48,038 nt of DNA from Desulfotomaculum sp. (lineage in GTDB: Bacteria; Bacillota; Desulfotomaculia; Desulfotomaculales; Nap2-2B). The stretch is taken from NCBI GenBank assembly GCA_003485325.1, contig DMZI01000016.1:62550-110587 (forward strand), written 5' to 3'. This document shows positions 41,202 to 48,038 of the stretch, one piece after another (the stretch's first letter is position 1; every line of letters begins with the position of its first letter). The notes under the pieces were generated by a model that had not been told where the DNA came from, did no database searches, and saw nothing but the letters and a program-made list of their open reading frames with translations. Position numbers and translations under genes: made by a program.

Positions 41202-44200
41202 CTAACCGGTAATGTCTGAATGGTATTCCTGCAGGGATTTTAATGCAGCTTCAGGATAAGCTTTTTCTTTATAGGCTGCAATGCCGATGGCGCTGGCAAA
41301 AGCTGCCGCTATGGTTGTTATATAAGGTACATTATATTTAATAGCTGTCTTGCGGATATAAGAATCATCGTTCTGGCTGATCTTTCCTAACGGTGTATTG
41401 ATTACCAGATTTATCTTTTTATTTGTAATCCCGTCGACTATGTTGGGGCGCCCCTCGTGTAGTTTTTTAATTTCCTCGGATAGAATGCCGTTTTTTAGCA
41501 GGAATTTGTGGGTACCGCTGGTTGCTTTTATACTGAAACCGATCTTGGCAAATTCCCTGGCTGTTTCCAGAACTGACAGTTTGTCCTGATCGTTTACGCT
41601 GATCAGCACTGTCCCGCTTACGGGCAGGGGGGATTTGGTGGCCTCCTGGGCTTTATAATAGGCCAGTCCAAAAGAATCGGCAATACCCAGCACTTCCCCG
41701 GTGGAACGCATTTCCGGTCCAAGTATGGGGTCAACTTCCTGGAACATATTAAACGGGAAAACTGCTTCCTTAACTCCGAAATGGGGAATCTTTTTGGAAG
41801 TCAGCCTGCTGAATGGATAATTCTTGGCGTCATTGGCGGACATCATTATTTCTGTGGCAATCCTGGCCATTGAGACGTTGCAGACTTTCGACACCAGAGG
41901 GACTGTCCTTGAAGCTCTGGGGTTGGCCTCTAAAACATAAACCACATCGTCGGCAATAGCGTACTGCATATTCATCAGACCGATTACGTTAAGTTCTTTG
42001 GCTATTTTCTTGGTGTATTCCTCAATGGTTGCCAGGTGTTTCGCAGGGATGCTGATCGGCGGAATTACACAGGCCGAGTCTCCCGAGTGGATGCCGGCAA
42101 GCTCAATATGCTCCATTACAGTCGGAACATAAGCGTCATTTCCATCTGCTATTGCGTCTGCTTCCGCTTCAATAGCGTTACTTAAGAATTTATCAATTAG
42201 AATCGGCCTTTCCGGAGTCACTCCGACAGCGGCCGCTACATAATGGCGAAGCATTTCCTCGTCGTGGACAACTTCCATCCCTCGTCCGCCCAATACATAG
42301 GAAGGCCTTACCATCAACGGATAGCCAATCTGGCCGGCAATTGCCAGAGCCTCCTCAATATTTACGGCCATACCCGATTTTGGCATGGGAATGTCAAGTT
42401 TCTCCATTATTTGACGGAACCGGTCGCGGTCTTCGGCCAGATCGATAGTATCCGGTGTAGTACCGAGGATTTTTACACCTGCTTTGGCCAATTCACCGGC
42501 TATATTTAAGGGAGTCTGTCCCCCAAATTGAACAATTACCCCCAACGGTTTTTCTTTTTCGTAAATGCTTAAAACATCTTCTACAGTTAAGGGCTCAAAG
42601 TAGAGCTTGTCAGAAGTATCGTAGTCGGTGGAAACCGTTTCCGGATTGCAGTTGACAATAACTGTCTCATAACCCAAATCACGCAGGGCAAAGGCGGTAT
42701 GTACGCAGCAATAGTCGAACTCAATTCCCTGACCGATCCGGTTCGGACCTCCTCCAAGGATCATGACTTTTGGACGATCGCTCGAGGTAGTCTTGTCCGG
42801 AGCGTTGTAGGTAGAGAAATAGTAAGACGCATTTTCTACACCGCTTACCGGAACAGCCTCCCATGCTTCAACGATGCCTAATTCAGTTCTGTGCCGGCGA
42901 ATTTCTGGTTCCGGCAGATTTAAAAGCATGGCCAGATAACGGTCGGCAAACCCGTCCTTTTTAGCCCGGATTAACAACTCATCCGGCAATTTACCATTTT
43001 TATACTTTAGTATCTTTTCTTCCAGTAAAACAAGTTCTTTCATTTGCTGAATGAACCAGGGTTTTATATGGGTAAGCTGGTAAAGTTGCTCAACTTCGGC
43101 TCCCTTACGTAATGCCTCATACATGATAAACTGACGTTCGCTGGACGGTTCTGCCAGCAAGGGAAGTAAATCTTCCAGGGAACGCCGGTTAAAATCCTTT
43201 GCGAATCCCAAACCGTAACGATTGATTTCCAGGGAACGGATCGCTTTTTGGAAAGCTTCTTTATAGTTTTTACCGATGCTCATAACTTCCCCGACAGCAC
43301 GCATCTGTGTCCCAAGGATATCCTGCGCGCCGCGAAACTTTTCAAAAGCCCAGCGGGAGAATTTAATAACCACATAATCGCCTGAAGGAGTATATTTATC
43401 AAGGGTGCCGTCACGCCAGTAGGGAATTTCGTCCAGGGTCAGGCCGGACGCCAGCATAGCGGAAATCAATGCAATAGGGAAGCCGGTTGCTTTCGAAGCT
43501 AAGGCTGAAGACCGCGAAGTACGCGGATTTATTTCTATAATAACGACCCGGCCGGTTTTAGGATCATGGGCAAACTGTATATTAGTACCGCCAACTACCT
43601 CGATGGCCTCTACAACATCATAAGAGTATTTTTGCAATCTCTTCTGAAGTTCCGGGCTGATCGTCAACATGGGCGCCGCACAATAGGAATCGCCGGTATG
43701 CACGCCCATAGCATCAATGTTTTCGATAAAACAAACTGTAATCATCTGATTCTTTGCGTCCCGGACGACTTCCAGTTCAAGCTCTTCCCAGCCCAGCACC
43801 GATTCCTCAACCAATACCTGTCCGATTAAACTGGCGGCGATCCCGCGGTTAACAATAGTCCTTAACTCTTCAACGTTATAGACCAGACCACCACCTGTGC
43901 CTCCCATTGTATAAGCGGGGCGGATAACCACCGGGTATCCAAGTTCCTGCGCAATTGCCTCTGCTTCCTCAACGCTGTATGCCGGATTGCTGCGGGGCAT
44001 ATCAATACCAAGTCGATTCATCGTTTCCTTAAAAGCAATACGGTCTTCACCTCGTTCAATAGCGTCAACCTGGACACCGATCACTTTTACTGAATATTTG
44101 TCTAAAACACCGGTCTTGTATAATTCGGAACATAAATTCAGACCGGATTGTCCGCCCAAATTCGGCAGCAGCGCATCTGGACGTTCTTTGGCTATTATGG

Positions 44201-44426
44201 CTGTAAGGCTTTTTAAGTTAAGCGGTTCGATGTAGGTTGCATCTGCAATACTTGTGTCCGTCATTATTGTGGCTGGATTGGAGTTGACTAAGACAATCTG
44301 GTATCCCAGTTTCCGAAGGGCTTTACAGGCTTGAGTTCCGGAATAGTCAAATTCACACGCCTGTCCAATCACTATCGGGCCTGATCCGATAATTAAGACT
44401 TTATTGATGTCAGTACACTTTGGCAT
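41202..44426 (-). CDS. carB: Carbamoyl-phosphate synthase large subunit (CarB)
   Basis: CarB makes carbamoyl phosphate for pyrimidines and arginine from bicarbonate, ATP and ammonia delivered by CarA. The 1074-residue protein has the two homologous ATP-grasp halves: the first opens with KVLIIGSGPIVIGQACEFDYSG and contains RPAYTMGGTGGG (about 169-180), the second opens with KVMILGGGPNRIGQGIEFDY and contains RPSYVLGGRGME. The C-terminal MGS-like regulatory domain (about 940-1074) is complete. CarA is normally encoded directly upstream, but no carA lies between 44427 and the next gene. The coding strand leader has TGTTACAAT, an extended -10-like box, about 70 nt before the start. Confidence 0.96.
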   Translation of the reverse strand: MPKCTDINKVLIIGSGPIVIGQACEFDYSGTQACKALRKLGYQIVLVNSNPATIMTDTSIADATYIEPLNLKSLTAIIAKERPDALLPNLGGQSGLNLCSELYKTGVLDKYSVKVIGVQVDAIERGEDRIAFKETMNRLGIDMPRSNPAYSVEEAEAIAQELGYPVVIRPAYTMGGTGGGLVYNVEELRTIVNRGIAASLIGQVLVEESVLGWEELELEVVRDAKNQMITVCFIENIDAMGVHTGDSYCAAPMLTISPELQKRLQKYSYDVVEAIEVVGGTNIQFAHDPKTGRVVIIEINPRTSRSSALASKATGFPIALISAMLASGLTLDEIPYWRDGTLDKYTPSGDYVVIKFSRWAFEKFRGAQDILGTQMRAVGEVMSIGKNYKEAFQKAIRSLEINRYGLGFAKDFNRRSLEDLLPLLAEPSSERQFIMYEALRKGAEVEQLYQLTHIKPWFIQQMKELVLLEEKILKYKNGKLPDELLIRAKKDGFADRYLAMLLNLPEPEIRRHRTELGIVEAWEAVPVSGVENASYYFSTYNAPDKTTSSDRPKVMILGGGPNRIGQGIEFDYCCVHTAFALRDLGYETVIVNCNPETVSTDYDTSDKLYFEPLTVEDVLSIYEKEKPLGVIVQFGGQTPLNIAGELAKAGVKILGTTPDTIDLAEDRDRFRQIMEKLDIPMPKSGMAVNIEEALAIAGQIGYPLMVRPSYVLGGRGMEVVHDEEMLRHYVAAAVGVTPERPILIDKFLSNAIEAEADAIADGNDAYVPTVMEHIELAGIHSGDSACVIPPISIPAKHLATIEEYTKKIAKELNVIGLMNMQYAIADDVVYVLEANPRASRTVPLVSKVCNVSMARIATEIMMSANDAKNYPFSRLTSKKIPHFGVKEAVFPFNMFQEVDPILGPEMRSTGEVLGIADSFGLAYYKAQEATKSPLPVSGTVLISVNDQDKLSVLETAREFAKIGFSIKATSGTHKFLLKNGILSEEIKKLHEGRPNIVDGITNKKINLVINTPLGKISQNDDSYIRKTAIKYNVPYITTIAAAFASAIGIAAYKEKAYPEAALKSLQEYHSDITG

Positions 44427-44881
44427 ATTTTTGCTCCTACCTCACTGTAGAATAAGAACTTCCTGCATGGTCAAAGTTCTCTCAAAACTATATTGTAACA
44501 AATAACCCAACTAATTAAAATTTATAATTTTAAAGCATACAAAATACATACAAAAACAAACATATATATACACTATAGCCACCATATGGAAGGAAGGCTT
44601 GATTGTCCAACCGGGGAAGTTATAAAACATAATTTATCTTCATACCGGTTTCTGCTGTGCCTGCCGTACACAGGGGGATAAAAGCCAAACCTGAACAAAA
44701 ATAGACCCTCCAGACAGGAAAAGGCCGGAAAGAGGTGTTTTTGACAGTTTAATACAAATTGTTGTTTTTTCTTTTTTTCCCCAATTAGCGCCTTGATATG
44801 CTATAATCCTCCCAGATGAATTTTTGCAGCCAAGGTAGGAAAGGATTTTTCTCATTACCAAAGAGATAAGGAACATTGTTA
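44427..44881. other. Divergent intergenic region between carB and the DUF2062 gene
   Basis: No gene is seen. An open minus-strand frame at 44640-44876 lacks a ribosome site and family features. On the plus strand an extended -10, TGCTATAAT (44799-44807), could drive the DUF2062 gene. A carB promoter with an extended -10 lies in the left part. Confidence 0.5.
44799..44807 (+). promoter_or_regulatory. Extended -10 promoter element before the DUF2062 gene
   Basis: TGCTATAAT fits the TGnTATAAT consensus and lies about 75 nt before the ATG. The -35 region is weak, as is common with extended -10 promoters. Confidence 0.5.
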
Positions 44882-45394
44882 ATGGTCAAACAAGCCGTGT
44901 ATTATATTAAGTCCTGGAAAGACCGAATACTGAACAGGTTTAAAAACCTTTTTTCAGTAAGGCCGGGTAATAAACTTCATTCTTACTTAAACAAAATCTT
45001 AAATTTGTCTGATTCCCCGAAAAAGATCGCCGGCGGAGTGGCTCTTGGTCTGGCGTTTGATTTTCTCCCCATACCTATAATCAGCATACCTTTATCCTAC
45101 TTAGTCGCCCGTGTATTAAAAGTTAATCCAGTTGCGGCCGTATCCACAGTAGTTATTCTTAAACTAGCCGTTCCTTCTTTTTATGCTCTGGATTTTTTTG
45201 TAGGAAAACTCATTTTTGGGGATGTACAAGGACTGGATATTCATGATACGGGAATATCAACTTTTGACTTTTTCCTTGATAAACTATTCGAACACGGCTA
45301 CCCTTTTGTTGTGGGCAGCCTGATCAATGCCGCTATAATAGGGGTTGTTTCCTATTACTTTTTGATGTGGTTTATTAGGCGCAGGCAGCGATAG
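44882..45394 (+). CDS. DUF2062 membrane protein
   Basis: The protein has 170 residues from ATG 44882. It has the DUF2062 core: a short basic N-terminus, then SPKKIAGGVALGLAFDFLPIPIISIPLSYLVARVLKVNPVAA seen in pieces, with two or three transmembrane helices (about 50-100) and a C-terminal helix (about 145-165) ending in RRRQR. It is an integral membrane protein of unknown function. A TTG at 44876 is in frame but too close to the GATAAGGA ribosome site. A strong bidirectional-looking terminator follows at 45427. Confidence 0.8.
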   Translation: MVKQAVYYIKSWKDRILNRFKNLFSVRPGNKLHSYLNKILNLSDSPKKIAGGVALGLAFDFLPIPIISIPLSYLVARVLKVNPVAAVSTVVILKLAVPSFYALDFFVGKLIFGDVQGLDIHDTGISTFDFFLDKLFEHGYPFVVGSLINAAIIGVVSYYFLMWFIRRRQR

Positions 45395-45426
45395 GGGAAT
45401 GAAAGATATACTTTTACCTTAGAAAT

Positions 45427-45453
45427 AAAAAAGAGCCGTTAAGGCTCTTTTTT
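45427..45453. terminator. Terminator shared by convergent genes
   Basis: AAAAAAGAGCC-GTTAA-GGCTCTTTTTT is a perfect 11-bp hairpin with an A run on one side and a T run on the other, so it can end transcription from both directions (the DUF2062 gene and the small peptide gene). Confidence 0.9.
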
Positions 45454-45463
45454 AGGTATAGGC

Positions 45464-45583
45464 TTAAGCGGACTTACTAAAGCAACCGGGCATGCAACAA
45501 AAACCAAGAATTAACAGAATTAAAATCAGGAAAATAATAAATGAAAAGCTGCTGCCGCATTCTCCGCCAATTCCAAAAGACAT
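45464..45583 (-). CDS. Small YjcZ-like hydrophobic peptide (39 aa)
   Basis: The 39-residue frame reads MSFGIGGECGSSFSF, then one transmembrane helix of Ile, Leu and Phe, then GFCCMPGCFSKSA. This glycine-rich start plus a single helix is like the YjcZ/sporulation-associated micro-proteins of Bacilli and Clostridia. It has four cysteines (one before and three after the helix, two of them adjacent as CC), more than usual. GGGGGAA lies 9-10 nt before the ATG, and a strong terminator follows the stop by 10 bp, both arguing that it is expressed. Homology is judged from pattern only. Confidence 0.65.
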   Translation of the reverse strand: MSFGIGGECGSSFSFIIFLILILLILGFCCMPGCFSKSA

Positions 45584-45752
45584 TTTTAAATTCCCCCTTT
45601 CATGTCATCCGGTGTATAATATGGAATTTGCCCTGGGTATGTTACCATGAAAGATGACTGAAACGGTTTCTTATTCTTTTAAGCGAGGGCAATGATTAGA
45701 CCAAGGTAAGCACAAAGACATAATAAGTAAGAATGTAAGTGTAAAAGCTTTT

Positions 45753-47096
45753 TTATAAGCCGCAGGACATCTTCTGCTGTATATGCCTGTAATAACCGAT
45801 GCCGTTGTACATAAATCCATACTTTACTACTTCGTCCGGAACCAGCATATTTCTGGCGTCAATAATTACAGGTGTCCTCATGGTTTTGCGCAGTTTTTGA
45901 AAATCCATCCTGGCGAATTCAGGCCATTCAGTCATTAAAACAACGGCGTCCGTCATCCTTGCGGCATCGTAGGGGTTTTCAGCAAAGGTTACCGGGCCTT
46001 TTGCGCTGCTAAGTTCAGACTTTGCGTTATCCATTGCTTTCGGGTCGTAACAGGAAACAATGCTGCCCCTGTGGATCAATTCTTTAATCAGCTTGATTCC
46101 CGGAGATTCCCTGACATCATCGGTGTTGCTTTTATAGGCCAGGCCAAGAACTGCAATACTCTTGTTTTTACACACCCAGAGGGCATCTTCAATCTTTTCA
46201 ACAATCAAAAAGACTCTTTTTTCGTTAATGCGGTCTACTTCTTTAAGCAGTGCAGTATTGATACCCAGTGCGTCGGCCATGGCTGAAAAGGCCTTCAAGT
46301 CTTTGGGGAAACAACTTCCGCCGTAACCTGCGCCGGCGTTGAGAAACTCCCTGCCGATACGTTTATCGCAACCTAAGCCGACCGCGACCTGTTTAATATT
46401 TGCGCCTACTTTTTCACAAATATCGGCGACCAGGTTTATAAAAGAAATCTTCATGGCCAAAAAGGCATTGCTGGCATGCTTGATTAATTCCGCTGTCGGT
46501 ATATCGGTGAACAGTACGGGGCAATTAAAATCCTGGTATAATTCACGCAGTTTCTCCCTGGCCCTGTCATTATCGGTTCCAAGCACTATACGGTCCGGGT
46601 ACATGAAGTCGCTGACAGCCGAGCCTTCTTTCAGAAATTCAGGATTGCTGGCTACATCAAAGGATGCGCCTGCGTTCCTGCTGGCCATTTTTATTGTCTG
46701 TCTGATCCTTTCCGCGGTACCTGCCGGCACGGTGCTTTTTTCAACAATAAGCTTATAACCGTTTATATTGCCGGCAATGCAGCGGGAAACTTCTTCTACC
46801 TGGGACATTTCCGCCATACCGTTTTCGTGAGGGGGTGTCCCGACACATATAAAAATGATCTCAGCCTGACTGACGGCGGTTTTAAAATCATCAGTGAAGG
46901 AAAGGAGGCCTTTCCCCAGTCCGTTTTTCAGCAGTTCATCCAGGCCGGGCTCAAAAAAAGTGGAGATTCCCCTGGATAAAAGATCAATTTTTTTCTGATC
47001 TTTATCAAGACCTGCCACGCTGTGTCCAAGACTTGCGAAACATGAAGCAGTTACCAGTCCGACATAACCCAGACCGATAACACACAACCTTGCCAA
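45753..47096 (-). CDS. ugd: UDP-glucose 6-dehydrogenase
   Basis: The enzyme oxidises UDP-glucose to UDP-glucuronate, a precursor of acidic surface polysaccharides, with two NAD per turn. The 447-residue protein has the N-terminal Rossmann motif VIGLGYVGLVTA (residues 4-15), the central dimer helix with AELIKHASNAFLAMKISFIN in pieces, the catalytic cysteine in GYGGSCFPKDLKA (about 255-267), and the C-terminal domain with VLGLAYKSNTDDVRESP. The start is TTG at 47096 after AAGGAGGAG. A strong hairpin lies in the leader just before the ribosome site. Confidence 0.93.
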   Translation of the reverse strand: MARLCVIGLGYVGLVTASCFASLGHSVAGLDKDQKKIDLLSRGISTFFEPGLDELLKNGLGKGLLSFTDDFKTAVSQAEIIFICVGTPPHENGMAEMSQVEEVSRCIAGNINGYKLIVEKSTVPAGTAERIRQTIKMASRNAGASFDVASNPEFLKEGSAVSDFMYPDRIVLGTDNDRAREKLRELYQDFNCPVLFTDIPTAELIKHASNAFLAMKISFINLVADICEKVGANIKQVAVGLGCDKRIGREFLNAGAGYGGSCFPKDLKAFSAMADALGINTALLKEVDRINEKRVFLIVEKIEDALWVCKNKSIAVLGLAYKSNTDDVRESPGIKLIKELIHRGSIVSCYDPKAMDNAKSELSSAKGPVTFAENPYDAARMTDAVVLMTEWPEFARMDFQKLRKTMRTPVIIDARNMLVPDEVVKYGFMYNGIGYYRHIQQKMSCGL

Positions 47097-47124
47097 TTTA
47101 CGCTCCTCCTTAAAAAGAACTAAG

Positions 47125-47161
47125 AACAGAACACTGCGTTTTGTTAACGCAGTGTTCTGTT
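47125..47161 (-). promoter_or_regulatory. Hairpin in the leader of ugd (terminator or attenuator)
   Basis: AACAGAACACTGCGTT and AACGCAGTGTTCTGTT are perfect 16-bp arms around TTGTT. In the minus direction the hairpin is followed by CTTAGTTCTTTTTAAGGAGG, a T-rich run that leads straight into the ugd ribosome site. It can therefore end the upstream transcript (47223-47864) or act as an attenuator. There is no room for a separate ugd promoter between hairpin and gene. Confidence 0.7.
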
Positions 47162-47222
47162 GGAATTTTTTTAATTGTGGATTTGCCTTAATAACAGTTG
47201 GCTGTTTTTAAGATAATTATTT

Positions 47223-47864
47223 TTATAACTCCGGGCGCCTTTTGCCGGAGAGGTTGCCGTATATCTGCTGCAGCCTTTTAATGTGCCGCGGCTTAATCAG
47301 ATAAACTGCGCTGCCGTCGTCCCAGTTTATCTGCAATGGCCGGATTTGTTGTTTTTGCAAGTATTCCCGAAGTTCTATCCTTGCCTTTTTTTCTATTTTG
47401 ACTGCTATTTTATCGCAGCTTGAACAACCTCCGCAGGCAGCCATTATTTTCATTTGTTTCGCCCTGTTATTATGAAGCAGCGTCGAACTGCAGACGATTG
47501 AAGAAACCAGCAGGCATTTATTTACATCCGGGGGTTCCTCGTTTGAAGCATATTTATTGAACATCAATGTAAAAAAACCGGGGTCTTCCTTAATTCTTTT
47601 TTTTAATTCGTCAGCAGGCGAACTTGGCGGCAAAAAATATTGGGCATGCTCCGCCCCTGTTTCAATTTTGTATGTATAACCGAGGTTGGAAACCTTCTTT
47701 TTGATGCGTGATAATTGAGTTGCAACTGATCTTTGTTCAATGTTTAGTTTTGCGGCAATTTCTTTGTTGGAAAGCCCCTGACTCAATAATTGGCAAATCT
47801 GTTTTTGCTGTTTGCTTAATATTTCCTGCGGTATCATAATGTTGGACTTGCTTTCGCTGCTCAC
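47223..47864 (-). CDS. LuxR-type HTH regulator with C-terminal CxxCxxC domain
   Basis: The 213-residue protein begins with a LuxR/FixJ-type helix-turn-helix (about residues 15-62: ILSKQQKQICQLLSQGLSNKEIAAKLN, IEQRSVATQLSRIKKKV in pieces). The remaining 140 residues are not a known receiver or LuxR ligand domain. They contain VNKCLLVSSIVC and then AACGGCSSCDKIAVKIEKKAR, a CxxCxxC cluster (about 144-150) that could bind a metal or Fe-S cluster, and a C-terminal DGSAVYLIKPRHIKRLQQIYG. The start is GTG at 47864 after CGGAGG. It is upstream of ugd on the same strand, so control of surface polysaccharide is a reasonable guess but is not shown. Confidence 0.7.
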   Translation of the reverse strand: MSSESKSNIMIPQEILSKQQKQICQLLSQGLSNKEIAAKLNIEQRSVATQLSRIKKKVSNLGYTYKIETGAEHAQYFLPPSSPADELKKRIKEDPGFFTLMFNKYASNEEPPDVNKCLLVSSIVCSSTLLHNNRAKQMKIMAACGGCSSCDKIAVKIEKKARIELREYLQKQQIRPLQINWDDGSAVYLIKPRHIKRLQQIYGNLSGKRRPEL

Positions 47865-48038
47865 TTAAAGCAACCTCCGAAACAGGAACTATATTGCATT
47901 TATTAGTAAGTTTATGTAATTATAGACACATATGTTACTCTTGCAAATCCAATGAAATATTACTGGATAATATAGAATAAATTACCACATATATAAGATA
48001 CTTGTAAGTATTCACTAAACCAGCATTTTATAGTGTGG

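Noticed and set aside
44640..44876. Minus-strand 78-codon frame that could have been a carA remnant
   Set aside because: The translation has no CarA motif (no CGIC or HPE-type glutaminase text) and no ribosome site.

Overview
The window looks like the chromosome of a spore-forming, menaquinone-making clostridium of the Peptococcaceae / Desulfotomaculum-Pelotomaculum type. This is inferred from strong GGAGG ribosome sites with frequent GTG and TTG starts, a GerMN/Gmad2 lipoprotein, a small YjcZ-like peptide, a DUF2680 secreted protein, a fatty acid kinase pair (FakA/FakB) and menaquinone genes. No rRNA, tRNA or CRISPR array was found.

Layout. 0.5-3.9 kb: menE-menC, convergent with menA. 4.08-4.69 kb: no protein, but a consensus promoter followed by a repeated, hairpin-rich stretch ending in a long stem, probably a large structured non-coding RNA. 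4.8-8.1 kb: a DUF2680 protein, then decay: a DUF3006 gene and a ComEC-like hydrolase with frameshifts and a nonsense codon, an ArsR regulator beside a truncated CoA-disulfide-reductase-like gene, and the tail of an IS256-type transposase. 8.1-10.8 kb: a large exported protein with a PrcB-like C-terminus. 11.2-17.2 kb: a visibly GC-richer four-gene operon on the minus strand (an unknown 264-aa protein, two related 413-aa P-loop ATPases of the DUF2791/BrxD type, and an 871-aa SF1 helicase with zinc ribbons). This is the best candidate for an undescribed, probably anti-phage, system. 17.2-24.4 kb: PAS-GGDEF cyclase, YfbU-like protein, GerMN lipoprotein, fakA-fakB, and a flavin disulfide reductase-rhodanese fusion.

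24.6-32.0 kb is a type I restriction-modification island, hsdR-hsdS-hsdM. A dispersed repeat lies between hsdS and hsdM. A second, diverged hsdM 3' end lies 1.5 kb downstream, bracketing two genes (one a NERD nuclease-like gene with a topoisomerase-type zinc ribbon) that are each interrupted by a single in-frame TAA. 32.1-34.2 kb holds a small membrane protein, a metallo-beta-lactamase-fold hydrolase and a broken MFS transporter. A cobalamin riboswitch with its own terminator then precedes metE, and dut, a phage-type thyX and a nitronate monooxygenase follow with short gaps, so vitamin B12 may set expression of all four. The right end carries a beta-lactamase-like lipoprotein, a perfect 27-bp-arm palindrome, carB without carA, a DUF2062 membrane protein, a YjcZ-like peptide, a UDP-glucose dehydrogenase gene with a hairpin leader, and a LuxR-type HTH protein with a CxxCxxC cluster.

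Four of the broken genes are broken at least partly by single-base indels, several of them in short homopolymer runs. Either these are real decaying genes or the assembly has indel errors, and only reads can tell.
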